Assembly: GCF_900115925.1 (NCBI RefSeq)
Contig: NZ_FOYF01000007.1
Coordinates: 1-56,639, forward strand
Source: Bacillus sp. cl95
GTDB lineage: Bacteria > Bacillota > Bacilli > Bacillales > Cytobacillaceae
Direction: 5' to 3'
Length of the DNA: 56,639 nt
The position numbers and the translations under genes are program-made. This document shows, piece by piece, positions 25,769 to 35,079 of the stretch. How positions within the stretch are numbered: position 1 is the stretch's first letter; each line of letters opens with the position of its first letter. The notes under the pieces were generated by a model. It ran no database searches. It worked only from the letters and a program-made list of their open reading frames with translations, and was not told where the DNA came from.

Positions 25769-26110
25769 TTAATTTATTCTAAAATATGTTTTTCCTCTTG
25801 CATGGGAGTAATCACCAAAGCACCATTTATGTGGATGGTCCATTATCACTTTATAAAGTATTTGACCATAAAATTTAGCTGCAACTTCATCATTTTTATT
25901 GCATGCGAGCCAGATTGGTTCATACAAAGTGCCTCTCCAATCATGGCCCGGAATCCAACTCGAAGTATGAACATTCCCGCTTTCAATAACTCTATTTAAC
26001 TCGTCAACAATAGCTCTATGATCATCATTTGGAAGACCCCTCATTCTTTGGTGATATTCTCGTTTGTGTGCTACTTCTGTTATTTGTTGCCCTTTAACAG
26101 AAAATAACAT
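25769..26110 (-). CDS. Hypothetical protein, second gene of PUA-like operon
   Basis: ATG 26110 follows GGGGGGAA, giving 113 residues; the longer open frame overlaps the previous gene without a ribosome site. The soluble sequence is rich in His and Trp (HKREYHQRMRGLPNDDHRAI, SSWIPGHDWRGTLYEPIWLA, HPHKWCFGDYSHARGKTYF). The conserved-looking His/Asp pairs could be metal ligands or catalytic, but I cannot assign a family. It lies 31 bases downstream of the PUA-like gene. Confidence 0.65.
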   Translation of the reverse strand: MLFSVKGQQITEVAHKREYHQRMRGLPNDDHRAIVDELNRVIESGNVHTSSWIPGHDWRGTLYEPIWLACNKNDEVAAKFYGQILYKVIMDHPHKWCFGDYSHARGKTYFRIN

Positions 26111-26141
26111 ATTATATTCCCCCCTAAAGATATAAGATACC

Positions 26142-26798
26142 TTACTCTTTGGATAATCTAAGAATTTCACCGGCTGCTTTAATTTGTATTTCTGGATCAG
26201 TAGAATTCAGGGCATTTTCCAATACCAATCGAGCCTGTTTAATTGTCTCATCATCGAATAACTCTTCTTTTCCAGTCCCAAGATTAGGACGTCCAACCAA
26301 AGCAAATGGATTCCATTCATCCTCTTCATCCACACTGAGAAATGGCTCCAGTTCGGTTTCTTCAAAGGACCCAGGGAATTTGGTGATAATCCCGCGATTT
26401 CTAACAAATTCAAGCACTTTATGATTTAAGCTAGATTTGGCAAGGGTAGCAGTCCAACGCACATACCTTCTATGACACATTCCCTCTTCGTTATCGTAGG
26501 CCGGATCATAATAATAAGGTCCGGCAATACCAACATGTACTATGACTCCATCAGGAACCAACACCACATCATCTTCTTGAAAAGTATTAACAAAAGCGTT
26601 GACAGCTCCGGTATAAGCTCCTAATTGTTGACCTGAATAACCATAGGTTTCTTCAAGTCTCCGACGGATTTCATCTCGGTCAGCGTTGGACAAGTCACCA
26701 ATTCCTGGCCAGCCAATACAAACAAAACTTTCATCAAGAAATAACTTTCCCCGGTTTATTCCATGTGGTCTATTTTTTAGTTGAAAAACTTGAGGCAT
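26142..26798 (-). CDS. PUA/EVE-like protein, first gene of a three-gene operon
   Basis: ATG 26798 has GGAGAG eight bases upstream; 218 residues. The first 150 residues have the pattern of reader domains that precede Mrr-type nucleases: FVCIGWPGIGDLSNADRDEI, GAVNAFVNTFQEDDVVLVPD, and VIVHVGIAGPYYYDP followed by MCHRRYVRWT. Such beta-barrels bind modified bases in several restriction enzymes. The last 60 residues are acidic and helical (DDETIKQARLVLENALNSTD), where a nuclease domain would be expected but is absent. The two small downstream genes may supply what is missing. A DNA-sensing or restriction role is inferred. Confidence 0.65.
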   Translation of the reverse strand: MPQVFQLKNRPHGINRGKLFLDESFVCIGWPGIGDLSNADRDEIRRRLEETYGYSGQQLGAYTGAVNAFVNTFQEDDVVLVPDGVIVHVGIAGPYYYDPAYDNEEGMCHRRYVRWTATLAKSSLNHKVLEFVRNRGIITKFPGSFEETELEPFLSVDEEDEWNPFALVGRPNLGTGKEELFDDETIKQARLVLENALNSTDPEIQIKAAGEILRLSKE

Positions 26799-27175
26799 TA
26801 TACACACTCTCCTGTCCTTTGAGTCTATATGGGTTTTGATAATTAAAATATAACACTTGAAGAGAGACTATTCAAGTCTTTGAGTCCCAAAACGGTTCGA
26901 CAATGTTCGCGTGGAATTAAGATACAAGATCCTACTTGGGTGATGGGGGAAAGGGGTTAGGTTGGTGGAAGAGAACCATCCGCCTTATTTTTGTGTGCAA
27001 AATAAGATGGGTCTTAGCGGCTTTAATAGTTTCACAAGTGGACTAAGTAAAGATTGAGTTACCTAATCCCTTTTCTGTAAATATTTCTGTCGAAAATTGT
27101 TTGAATATTGGGTATATTGGTGTTACAATTTTCCATATAGACATAGAAATTTTGAGATTAAGTGGGGTTACTTTT
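26799..27175. other. Intergenic stretch with a faint REP-like trace
   Basis: No gene seen. GATCCTACTTGGGTGATGGG near 26929 faintly recalls the right half of the left-hand REP type. CTTATTTT with AAAATAAG (about 26986-27008) forms a short stem. The rest is A/T-rich leader of the chemoreceptor. Confidence 0.35.
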
Positions 27176-28435
27176 ATGAGTTTAATGAGCTATATGCTTC
27201 GAACGTTGTTGGTGGTTGTGCCAGCTGCTTTTTTGATTGGGCTTGGTGTATCGTATGGAAATTCACTGCAGGGAAATGCTTTTTGGATTACGGCTATTGC
27301 GGCTATGGTGCTTGGTGCTATTGTAGGGATATTATCAGCGATCATCAATTATAAGCGTTTTGTTGCACCAATCGCTACGATCAGGACGTTTATCGACGCG
27401 CTTGAGCAAGGGGATTTGACTAAATCACTAGATGAAAATCGTGTGGGACAGTTGAAGCCACTGGCAATCAGTCTGACGAATGCTGCAGCGACTTGGAAGA
27501 CTGTGCTGAAAGAAGTACAAGGAACGACGAAGGAGATAACTTTCCATTCAGCCCAGCTTTCACAAGGCTCTCAACAGACAACGAAAGCGACAGAGGATAT
27601 TTCGGAAATAATGGAAGCGGTTGCTGAAGGAACGCACAATCAGGTTCATGGGGTAAAGCAAACTTCAGGCATTATCGAAGCCATGTCAGCCAGTCTATCA
27701 GAAGTGGCTGTCAGCACAGATTTGGTGAATGATAGTGTAGTAGAATCACTCGAAAAAGCCAATCTTGGGGCACAGTCTATTCAAACGGCGGGACAGCAAA
27801 TGAACTCTATTCAACGAAATGTTGACGAACTATCTGCCGTGGTGATAGGACTTGGGCAACGCTCACAAGAAATTGGGAAAATTAGTGATGTCATTACAGG
27901 TATCGCGGCCCAGACGAACCTACTCGCCTTGAATGCAGCTATCGAAGCAGCGAGAGCAGGTGAGCATGGTAAGGGATTCGCTGTTGTCGCCAATGAAGTC
28001 CGAAAACTTGCTGAACAATCTGCGGATGCTACAAAGCAAATCAGTGCGTTGCTCATGCAAATTCAGCAAGAAACGGATGAGGTTGTCAACAGCATGGGAA
28101 CTGTCCAGAATGGTGTTGCGGATGGTATCACGATGATGGAAGGTGCAGGTGACTCATTCATTCAAATACAAGATGCTGTCAAAGGTGTCAATGAAAAATT
28201 GGAGCTTGTTTCCGGAGCTATTCAACAGATTGCAGTTGGAACAACCGAGGTTGTTCGCTCTATTGACGGCATTTCTGAGGTTGCATCTGGATCAGCCGAT
28301 GCCACACAAAGTGTATTAGCTTCCACAGAAGAACAGGTTGCTTCTATGCAGGAGATTGCAGCATCGACTATCTCGTTAAATGAAATGGCGGAAAGTCTGC
28401 AAAGGCTTGTTAGTACTTTTAAGATTGGTGACTGA
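27176..28435 (+). CDS. Methyl-accepting chemotaxis protein, minimal sensor
   Basis: ATG 27176 is preceded by AGTGGGGTTAC; 419 residues. Two membrane helices near the N-terminus ([15 protein letters not shown] and [20 protein letters not shown]) are separated by only about 15 residues, so there is no outer ligand domain. A HAMP-like segment ([20 protein letters not shown]) leads to the MCP signalling domain, whose tip reads [20 protein letters not shown] with [20 protein letters not shown]. The protein should signal to CheA/CheW. With no periplasmic-side sensor it may report membrane or cytosolic state. It is monocistronic, with a terminator after it. Confidence 0.92.
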   Translation: MSLMSYMLRTLLVVVPAAFLIGLGVSYGNSLQGNAFWITAIAAMVLGAIVGILSAIINYKRFVAPIATIRTFIDALEQGDLTKSLDENRVGQLKPLAISLTNAAATWKTVLKEVQGTTKEITFHSAQLSQGSQQTTKATEDISEIMEAVAEGTHNQVHGVKQTSGIIEAMSASLSEVAVSTDLVNDSVVESLEKANLGAQSIQTAGQQMNSIQRNVDELSAVVIGLGQRSQEIGKISDVITGIAAQTNLLALNAAIEAARAGEHGKGFAVVANEVRKLAEQSADATKQISALLMQIQQETDEVVNSMGTVQNGVADGITMMEGAGDSFIQIQDAVKGVNEKLELVSGAIQQIAVGTTEVVRSIDGISEVASGSADATQSVLASTEEQVASMQEIAASTISLNEMAESLQRLVSTFKIGD

Positions 28436-28458
28436 GCTGAAGTGAAATATCGTTTATA

Positions 28459-28489
28459 GGGAGGGTGCAATGCGCACACCTCCCTTTTG
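28459..28489 (+). terminator. Rho-independent terminator
   Basis: GGGAGGGTGC pairs imperfectly with GCACACCTCCC, followed by TTTTG. It ends the chemoreceptor transcript. Confidence 0.75.
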
Positions 28490-28526
28490 TAATTATTGGG
28501 GTAGATTTGTTAAAGAGGTGTTTTGC

Positions 28527-28760
28527 ATGGAATGGTTTAATTTAAAATTAATAGGTGTTATTTTTATCTTATTTGCTTTTTATCAACTATTTCTTTTTCT
28601 GTTTAAAGATACGAAAAATCTCATGAATAAACAGATTACACCAAATGAATTTGCTTTGCAGTCAAAGAGAAGAATTTTTTTAATGAGTGTATTTCTTTTA
28701 CTAGGCATTATTTTAGGATCGTTAAAATTTATTAAATCTCTATTCTCATTAGTAGCCTAA
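28527..28760 (+). CDS. Small two-span membrane protein
   Basis: ATG 28527 has AAAGAGGTG upstream, giving 77 residues. Two hydrophobic helices (LIGVIFILFAFYQLFLFLF and IFLMSVFLLLGIILGSLKFI) flank a charged loop (KDTKNLMNKQITPNEFALQS). I do not recognise the family. The 450 bases after it, to 29209, hold no gene or structure I can support. Confidence 0.6.
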   Translation: MEWFNLKLIGVIFILFAFYQLFLFLFKDTKNLMNKQITPNEFALQSKRRIFLMSVFLLLGIILGSLKFIKSLFSLVA

Positions 28761-29209
28761 TCTTCTTCTTTCCAAGGTGCTTTAATTTTACTAAATGGTC
28801 CAAACAGAGGACTGTAATTCATTAATTTCAACAGTTGTAGAATCATATAGAATATAAGCCTCCGGAATCCATTTTACGCTTAGATTACTTTATTGCTGGG
28901 TTCTTGTTAAGTAATAAAGGGAGTTAGATTAACGTAATGAATGGGTGTAAAAACTTAGTTTCATGTGTGCGGATTGGATAGGGTTCTTTGTTAGTAGGGT
29001 TATCCTGGAACGATGGTCATTGAACAGATAAACAAGATGAAGAACCAATCTCAATCACGGAGTGGTGGAAAAGTACTTCATAAGAATTTAAAAAAAAGAA
29101 AGCCAACATAGCGTTTAAGTGTGTGTGGTTTTTGGTTTTTGGGGGATATTTTTTCCAATTTTAGGGAATGATATCGTTCATAAAACAATAAATTTGGAGA
29201 TGATTTTAT

Positions 29210-30217
29210 TTGGTTGAGCATTGTCCAAAATTAACCTCTGCTGAGATTTCGATGTTATGGAGTACATACATTGGAGATACGATGGGAGTTTGTGTTCTGA
29301 GTCATTTTTTGAAAACGTGTGAAGATGAGGACATCGTACCTGTTTTGAAATTTGCAATTAAATCATCCTATTCACATATTAAGCAAATCAAAGAATTGTT
29401 TATTAAAGAAGGCGTACCAGTGCCAATGGGTTTCGGTGAACAAGACGTAAATCTTCAAGCAAAGAAACTTTTTTCGGATGTTACCTACATGAGATATCTT
29501 CATCACATGGCGAGAACAGGGCTAAATACATATAGTTTGGCTAAATCAGTATCCGCTAGGAAAGATGTTCGTAGTTTATTTAAACAATTTTATGAACAAA
29601 CAGAAGCACTGTATGATCAAAATGTCGAGCTCATGCAAGAAAAAGGAGTTTTCATTCGAGCACCATATATGGCATATCCTGAAAAAATAGAGTTTGTTAC
29701 TGATAAATCATTCCTTGGAGGGATGTTAGGTCATAAAAGAGCTCTACTTGCCATGGAAATTGCCCATGTTGGCGTAAATATCGAGGTTACAAATGTTGGG
29801 AAAACGATGCTTTTGGGATTTAGCCAAGTTGCTCAATCAAAAAAACTAAGTGATTACTTTAAACAAGGATATGAGTTAGGGAAGTCGATAGTAGAAGACT
29901 TTATGATAAAACTAAAAGAAGATGATAATGCGTATCCATCCACTTGGGATTCGACCATAACAGAGAGCACAGATGCTCCATTTTCTGATAAATTAATGCT
30001 ATTTCATACAAATGCTCAAAGTGCAATTGGTATAGGAGATTTTGGTCTTGCCATTGCTGCCTCACTTAGGAAAGATTTAACTGTTGCGTATGAAATGTAC
30101 ATTCTTAGGGTAGGGGCTTATGCAGAACAAGGTGCAAAAATACTAATTGAACATGGATGGTTTGAAAAACCACCCCAGTCATTAGATCGGGAATCATTAA
30201 GAAATCAAAATAAATAG
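29210..30217 (+). CDS. DUF3231 family protein
   Basis: TTG start with TTGGAGATG upstream; 335 residues. It has two similar all-helical halves, as in DUF3231 proteins of Bacillus. The first contains ISMLWSTYIGDTMGVCVLSH and FLKTCEDEDI; the second contains EIAHVGVNIEVTNVGKTMLL and the late FGLAIAASLRKDLTVAYEMY. The family is ferritin-like in layout, often found in sporulating bacteria, and of unknown function. There is no signal peptide. A REP-like repeat and a shared terminator follow. Confidence 0.85.
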   Translation: MVEHCPKLTSAEISMLWSTYIGDTMGVCVLSHFLKTCEDEDIVPVLKFAIKSSYSHIKQIKELFIKEGVPVPMGFGEQDVNLQAKKLFSDVTYMRYLHHMARTGLNTYSLAKSVSARKDVRSLFKQFYEQTEALYDQNVELMQEKGVFIRAPYMAYPEKIEFVTDKSFLGGMLGHKRALLAMEIAHVGVNIEVTNVGKTMLLGFSQVAQSKKLSDYFKQGYELGKSIVEDFMIKLKEDDNAYPSTWDSTITESTDAPFSDKLMLFHTNAQSAIGIGDFGLAIAASLRKDLTVAYEMYILRVGAYAEQGAKILIEHGWFEKPPQSLDRESLRNQNK

Positions 30218-30220
30218 TAT

Positions 30221-30255
30221 GTGGGTGCCTGATCCACATGTGGCGATAGAAGGAG
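30221..30255 (+). repeat. REP-like repeat, left-hand subtype, last copy of that type
   Basis: GTGGGTGCCTGATCCACATG followed by TGGCGATAGAAGGAG, a few bases after the DUF3231 stop. Here the centre also folds, GTGG with CCAC. Confidence 0.75.
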
Positions 30256-30322
30256 TGAATGTCTTGCTTTAGGTGATTGAAGGCTGACATCACATGTCCT
30301 CGATCTTTGAAGTTGAAGCAAG

Positions 30323-30358
30323 AAAAAACCAAGTGAAAAGGGCTTCACTTGGTTTTTG
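30323..30358. terminator. Bidirectional Rho-independent terminator
   Basis: AAAAACCAAGTGAA pairs with TTCACTTGGTTTTT. It serves both DUF3231 and the convergent protease gene. Confidence 0.92.
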
Positions 30359-30382
30359 GGGTAGAATCATCGGCTGGTGGTG

Positions 30383-32773
30383 TTATTTATAAATAACGAT
30401 GGATCCAACTGATTTGTCTGTTGATTGTCCGTTTACGCGAACTTTTAATCCGAAGTGACCGATGTTACGGCCAGCGTCAGGCATGAATGTGTTTAGGTAT
30501 GACTTGCTGTCATCGAATAGTGATACAGCTGGTAGACTAGATGAAGTCAATGTTTGTACGCCAGGATAGTCCAGGTTCAGTCCTGAAGTTGGGTTTAAGC
30601 CAAATGCAGCATCAGCAATATGGTAGCGCGTGCTTGCTTCTGCACCAGTGTTCCATAGTAAATCTTGTCCAAGATGAGCATCAACCACGCCTAGGTAACC
30701 ATCACCAGGGTGAGCGCCAGTCCAGTTGTCTGTAAAGCTGTCATCCACATACCATACAACCAAACCGCCGTCATATTTCATCAAGGATTCACCACGTTTG
30801 ATGTTAGCAAGACCAAGGTCTACACCTTTATGGTTACGCCATTCAAGCAGGTAGTAATGATTTGTTAATTTGTTTCCGTCCATTTTTGTAAATCCGTTTA
30901 GTTTGAACGGAGTAGTTGCAGCTTCGCCACCGTCTTCAACCAATGTAGCGCCATCTGCAACTACTTTTAGATTGTCAGCGAAGAATCCTACATGAGATGT
31001 GCCCCAGTCTGTCGCATAGCGAAGGCGAAGTTTAATCTTTTGACCTTTATACTGGGATAGATCGAACGACTGTGGTTCCCAACCATCTGATTTACCTGTA
31101 AATCCAGGCATAGAATTTAAGATTGTTGGATAACCTTCTGCCACGACGTCAGAACGAGTGTTATCGTTTCCTAGTGATTTCCAAGTTGCACCACCATCAG
31201 TTGATACTTGAGCGAAAGCGAAATCCCACTGTTCTTCAGTGTCATACCAAGCATCAAAAGTTAATGTTGCCGAGTTTTTACCTGTTAAATCTACATCCGT
31301 TACCATGTTTGTATCAATTTCATCCTGTTGTCCGCCCCAGAACTCATAGCTACCAGAAGCTGGTTTGTTCACAAACGTTTTCTTTCCAGGCAAGTTGACG
31401 CGAACCGCTTGATTATTTTTACCAAGAGGTGAGTTTGCTTGGTCTAGTAAGAAAGATGTTCCTTTAGTTGAAACTTCATCCCAGTTTACCACTGTTGGGT
31501 TTGTCCATTTTCCACCAAGTGTAGATTGGAAGTATTGCTTTGCCCAAGGTGAGAAACCTGTTGGCTCTGCTCCTGGAATTTTTCCAGCCCATGATCCGCT
31601 TGCCATGATGGACCAGTAACCTACTGCTTCGCCAGTACCAGTGTATTGAGTGTCGTATTCATCCGGAAGACCTAAGTCATGGCCGTATTCATGAGCGAAT
31701 ACACCAGTTGCTCCGTCTTCAGGCATCATTGTGTAATCATAGAAACCAGGTACTCCTTTACCAAGACCGTCTGGATCTACAAATTTAGCAGAGCGGTGAG
31801 ACCAAATCGCATCATCACCTAGTGAACCGCCACCAGCCTCTTGACCCATACCAGAATGGATGATTTGAAGGTGATCGACTAAGCCGTCTGGCTCCCAAAC
31901 GTTACCGTCTCCATCCAAATCGTGAGAGTCTTCTAAATCATATTGGTCTAACGGAACTCCTGCAGCTTTAGCAGCAGCATAAACATCGACGACTAATTGT
32001 TTCGAGCCGCCCGGTGTGACGTTATCGTGTCCACCAGAAGCCTTGTCAGCTCCGTAATACTTCGCTGTTCCAGGAACTTTTAGCCAGCCATAAGCTTGTC
32101 CTTCAATCGTATACGTACCACCTGATTGCTCTTCATAATAGGTCTTTTGAGAAACCTGATCTTCACCATTAGGGCCTTTATACTCGCCTTTATCTCCGAA
32201 AATCATGTCCTCGAAATGCTCTTGATTGTAATCAGGATAATAGTTATCCGTTTCATCAGGTTTGAGGTTATTGTGTTCGAAGTCAGAGAACTCTACCATT
32301 AAGGTTAATAGTTTTCCTTTCTTCACAACTCCTGGTGAAGTGCCTTCTTGAACAGGATCCGGATTTCCTTTTAAGTGGCCGTTTTTGTTACCTTTTCCAT
32401 TTAAAAGGCCGTTGTTAAAGTCCTTGAACTTTTGTTGCTTTTCGGCCTCAGCCGCTTTTACTTTCGCAGCCAAAGGATCCTTTTCTACTGATTTATCTTC
32501 TGTTCCCTTTACTTCTAAATAAGCATTCAAAGCGTTTTGTTTCTCGACAGTAGAAGCTCCCTTTGAGATAGCCCCTCTTTCAATAAGTGACTCTAGCAAT
32601 TTGTCCTCGTTCACAATAGATAAATCTAGTGAACCGTGATAATGATTAGTGGCTGCTGCGGCAGTGTTCTTATGTAGTTCACCGTTTTGAACAGAGAAGT
32701 TACCTGGAAAACCAGAAAATAACGTTCCCGCGATCACTGCACTTGTAAGCCCAGTTTTTAATAGTTTCTTCAA
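30383..32773 (-). CDS. inhA: Immune inhibitor A, secreted M6 metalloprotease
   Basis: Start taken at TTG 32773, seven bases after GGGGGGAA; 796 residues. Signal peptide KKLLKTGLTSAVIAGTLFSG. A propeptide of about 110 residues leads into the M6 catalytic domain, with the zinc motif HEYGHDLGLPDEYD (first His at about residue 361) and an upstream KGKLLTLMVEFSDFEHNN segment. The C-terminal half holds the InhA-type beta-sandwich with FDAWYDTEEQWDFAFAQVS and the VDLGLANIKRGE block. Family members are secreted zinc proteases that degrade host antimicrobial proteins and matrix. All catalytic residues seen are intact. It is a single-gene transcript. Confidence 0.93.
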   Translation of the reverse strand: MKKLLKTGLTSAVIAGTLFSGFPGNFSVQNGELHKNTAAAATNHYHGSLDLSIVNEDKLLESLIERGAISKGASTVEKQNALNAYLEVKGTEDKSVEKDPLAAKVKAAEAEKQQKFKDFNNGLLNGKGNKNGHLKGNPDPVQEGTSPGVVKKGKLLTLMVEFSDFEHNNLKPDETDNYYPDYNQEHFEDMIFGDKGEYKGPNGEDQVSQKTYYEEQSGGTYTIEGQAYGWLKVPGTAKYYGADKASGGHDNVTPGGSKQLVVDVYAAAKAAGVPLDQYDLEDSHDLDGDGNVWEPDGLVDHLQIIHSGMGQEAGGGSLGDDAIWSHRSAKFVDPDGLGKGVPGFYDYTMMPEDGATGVFAHEYGHDLGLPDEYDTQYTGTGEAVGYWSIMASGSWAGKIPGAEPTGFSPWAKQYFQSTLGGKWTNPTVVNWDEVSTKGTSFLLDQANSPLGKNNQAVRVNLPGKKTFVNKPASGSYEFWGGQQDEIDTNMVTDVDLTGKNSATLTFDAWYDTEEQWDFAFAQVSTDGGATWKSLGNDNTRSDVVAEGYPTILNSMPGFTGKSDGWEPQSFDLSQYKGQKIKLRLRYATDWGTSHVGFFADNLKVVADGATLVEDGGEAATTPFKLNGFTKMDGNKLTNHYYLLEWRNHKGVDLGLANIKRGESLMKYDGGLVVWYVDDSFTDNWTGAHPGDGYLGVVDAHLGQDLLWNTGAEASTRYHIADAAFGLNPTSGLNLDYPGVQTLTSSSLPAVSLFDDSKSYLNTFMPDAGRNIGHFGLKVRVNGQSTDKSVGSIVIYK

Positions 32774-32920
32774 TTGAGTTCCCCCCAGAAATAAAATAGT
32801 TAGTCTATACATAATATTCTGTTAATTTAAGTTGAACAATGGGTAGGAATGACTGTTTTTGTCAGTTTTGGAAGAATGGTAGAAGGAGGGGAGAAGTTAT
32901 CGTAGAAGAGGATACCTAGA

Positions 32921-32950
32921 GGGTGCCTGTCACTACCCGAAGTTTGTCGA
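32921..32950 (+). repeat. REP-like repeat, right-hand subtype
   Basis: GGGTGCCTGTCACTACCCGA followed by AGTTTGTCGA. First copy of the GTCAC type in the window. It lies between two minus-strand genes, so it is antisense to both. Confidence 0.85.
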
Positions 32951-32960
32951 ATCAAACAAA

Positions 32961-32995
32961 AACTCATCGGTTCCTGTTGTGGGAACCGATGAGTT
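32961..32995. terminator. Rho-independent terminator
   Basis: AACTCATCGGTTCC pairs with GGAACCGATGAGTT around seven bases. It ends the small coiled-coil gene on the minus strand and lies beside a REP-like repeat. Confidence 0.85.
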
Positions 32996-33024
32996 GAAAT
33001 ACTGGGATAATATTTGAGGAGAAA

Positions 33025-33186
33025 TCAATCTCTATCTTGATTCTTTTGTTCTATGATTTTTAGCCTATTTACGATTTCTTTCAGTTTCTTGTCTAATTCT
33101 TCCAATCTCTGTTTTTCCGTCAATTTCACTTTTTCGAAGCCATCTTGCATGGATTGGCCGTTCAGTGGTGTTTTGAAATCAGACAT
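33025..33186 (-). CDS. Small coiled-coil protein
   Basis: ATG 33186 follows GGAGG, giving 53 residues; the longer open frame has no site. The second half is one heptad-rich helix (RLEELDKKLKEIVNRLKIIE). The family is unknown. The clean start and its own terminator support a real gene. Confidence 0.6.
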   Translation of the reverse strand: MSDFKTPLNGQSMQDGFEKVKLTEKQRLEELDKKLKEIVNRLKIIEQKNQDRD

Positions 33187-33298
33187 GAGATACCTCCAGT
33201 CCCTTATAGCAGGGTAGTTCTTTTTACAAGAATATGAGATTGGAAGTTGGTTTAGAACTATCTTGAATGACAAGCCATTAAGTTTAATTTCGTTTATT

Positions 33299-33685
33299 TT
33301 AGCTATGGAATTCTAACTCTGCTACGGGTACCGCAGGACCAGTCCAAACTACTTTCATATTCAGTAATTTGCCATTATGTTCAACAGTTCTATCTAACAG
33401 TTGGTTTGAAATGATTTTGTATATTTCATGCTTCATGCAGTTTTCCCAAGCCTGTGCTTTTAATCCAGGAGAAAAACTTGTGATTTTATCCGAATGCTTC
33501 TTCCATAAAAATAGGTGTTCATTCCTCATATGGTGAGGATATGGATAAAGGGAATGCGGTGGTTTTAATATGAACGGTTCAAAGGGGAGATCCAGCCGTT
33601 TACTATTGGTTTCCCAAAAAGTGAAAAAGTCACATTTTCCAGAAGTGATTTTGAATATATTTATAGTGAGGTTAATTGAGTCCAT
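33299..33685 (-). CDS. Hypothetical protein
   Basis: ATG 33685 lies behind AAAAGAGGTAAAG; 128 residues. The soluble sequence is rich in aromatic residues and His (FFTFWETNSKRLDLPFEPFI, HSLYPYPHHMRNEHLFLWKK) with a C-terminal segment NMKVVWTGPAVPVAELEFH. It looks like a small globular domain, but I recognise no family. It is not clearly linked to the neighbours. Confidence 0.6.
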   Translation of the reverse strand: MDSINLTINIFKITSGKCDFFTFWETNSKRLDLPFEPFILKPPHSLYPYPHHMRNEHLFLWKKHSDKITSFSPGLKAQAWENCMKHEIYKIISNQLLDRTVEHNGKLLNMKVVWTGPAVPVAELEFHS

Positions 33686-33868
33686 TTCTTTACCTCTTTT
33701 CAATTATTAATCTTTTTAGATTTATATTCTTTTAGTTTCTACATATTTCCATATTCGCTAATGATCTTAAGAAATCCTTTTGGATAAGAACTTAGCGTGG
33801 TTTTTAATAGTAGTTATTCCTCTTATGGATTAAAATGGAATTAAATAGAAAATGTTGGGGTGAGGATT

Positions 33869-34306
33869 TTGAGAAAAGCTTATATTATTAATACGAATAA
33901 GACGAATTGGCCAGAAGATGAGCAAGACATGTTGGTTAATGAAAAATGTGCTGCTTATTTTTCTCCTTGGAAAGAAAAAATTAATCATATACAACCAAAT
34001 GATTTAGTGTTCCTTTATAGCAATGGGAATGGGATCATTGCAAGAGGTATTGCGACTGGAGTTTGTGAACAAGGAAATTATATAAATCGAGATGGTTTAC
34101 ATGTAGACGAACAAAACTATATGTACTTAAACCGTTTTGAAAGATTACAAGAGCCTATTTCAGCAGCTGAGATTAATAAAGTAGTGGGTTATAGTGTTGT
34201 CTTTGGTCGAACCATGATTCCGATGGATTATGATTCAGGGTTGACTCTTTGGCAGGCTATTACAAAAAATTACTTGAATGGCAGAAATCTCGTTGCTACT
34301 GATTAA
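33869..34306 (+). CDS. EVE/PUA-like domain protein, possible modified-base reader
   Basis: TTG 33869 is favoured because GGGGTGAGG lies just upstream; GTG 33860 sits within that site. The 145-residue product is a single beta-barrel-like domain: YIINTNKTNWPEDEQDML, the core INHIQPNDLVFLYSNGNGII with ARGIATG, and a closing FGRTMIPMDY. EVE-like domains bind modified bases such as 5-methyl- or hydroxymethylcytosine and are often paired with nucleases. The next gene, 37 bases downstream, is a nuclease-like protein. Together they look like a two-component restriction unit against modified DNA. Confidence 0.7.
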   Translation: MRKAYIINTNKTNWPEDEQDMLVNEKCAAYFSPWKEKINHIQPNDLVFLYSNGNGIIARGIATGVCEQGNYINRDGLHVDEQNYMYLNRFERLQEPISAAEINKVVGYSVVFGRTMIPMDYDSGLTLWQAITKNYLNGRNLVATD

Positions 34307-34343
34307 TGTAAGAAGGATTGAATCTTGTAAAGGTGGTTTTGAA

Positions 34344-34823
34344 ATGCCTACTAAAATATCTTTAATGAAAAATCCAGATAAAATCATTATGAATCCAGAT
34401 GACGTTAATGAAGTTATTGAAGCAATTTTAACGAAATGTGGATTTACAGTAGTACGTGGCACTGCTCATTCCGAAGTAGACATCAGAGCAAGAAAAAGTG
34501 ATATTGAACTGATTGTTGAATCAAGAGGGAACCAAGCATATAAGAACAGAGGAACTGATATCGTTTTCGATAGTGCTCAACTAGATATTCAATTATCGGA
34601 GCAAGTTACTCAGATTATGAGATTTCAACAAACAATCTCTACCAACCATAAAACTATCTTTGTTATGGCTAATCCGGAAATATCTAGATTAACAGAGAGA
34701 GTTAGGAAGATAAGTAAAGGTCTAGATAAGTTGGGAATCTTGCGTTTATGGGTCGGCGACTTTGATCAAATACATATCGAAGGACCTGATTATATTAGAG
34801 AGCAATTGAAAGAACTGTTATAG
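34344..34823 (+). CDS. Mrr-like PD-(D/E)XK nuclease-fold protein
   Basis: ATG 34344 with AAAGGTGG upstream; 159 residues. Residues 20-62 follow the Mrr/restriction-endonuclease plan: a helix (VNEVIEAILTKCGFTVVRG), then SEVDIRARKSD and IELIVESRGN. The acidic positions are Asp46 and Glu59; the usual Lys two residues after the second acid is Arg61 here, an altered active site. A later stretch (KTIFVMANPEISRLTERVRK) fits the rest of the fold. It could still cleave DNA or be a binding-only derivative. Its pairing with an EVE-like gene supports a defence function, inferred. Confidence 0.65.
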   Translation: MPTKISLMKNPDKIIMNPDDVNEVIEAILTKCGFTVVRGTAHSEVDIRARKSDIELIVESRGNQAYKNRGTDIVFDSAQLDIQLSEQVTQIMRFQQTISTNHKTIFVMANPEISRLTERVRKISKGLDKLGILRLWVGDFDQIHIEGPDYIREQLKELL

Positions 34824-34850
34824 TGCTGACTAGCACAATTTATATTTAAG

Positions 34851-34888
34851 TGGGCCAAACAATGGATTTGTTTGGTCCATTTTTATTT
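34851..34888 (+). terminator. Rho-independent terminator
   Basis: GGGCCAAACAA pairs with TTGTTTGGTCC and is followed by ATTTTTATTT. It ends the two-gene nuclease operon. Confidence 0.88.
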
Positions 34889-35003
34889 AAAAATAAGAAT
34901 GTCTAAAATTTGTCCTTGATACTGTGGTGTTTTTTCTAAAACATATTATATTGGCTTTTGGGATTTTTTGTCTGATAGGGGCATTCACAAAAGAAACTGG
35001 GGT

Positions 35004-35079
35004 TCACACAAATAAAAGGCAATCCTACACAAATAAAGTGTACAGTTACACAAATAAACCATACAGTTACACAAAAAGA
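35004..35079 (+). repeat. Short tandem repeat, about 21-bp period
   Basis: TACACAAATAAA recurs three times with a following TACAGT, plus a partial fourth copy. The 655-base stretch 34889-35544 otherwise shows no supported gene. A 61-codon frame across the repeat (repeating YTNK) has no ribosome site. Confidence 0.6.
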
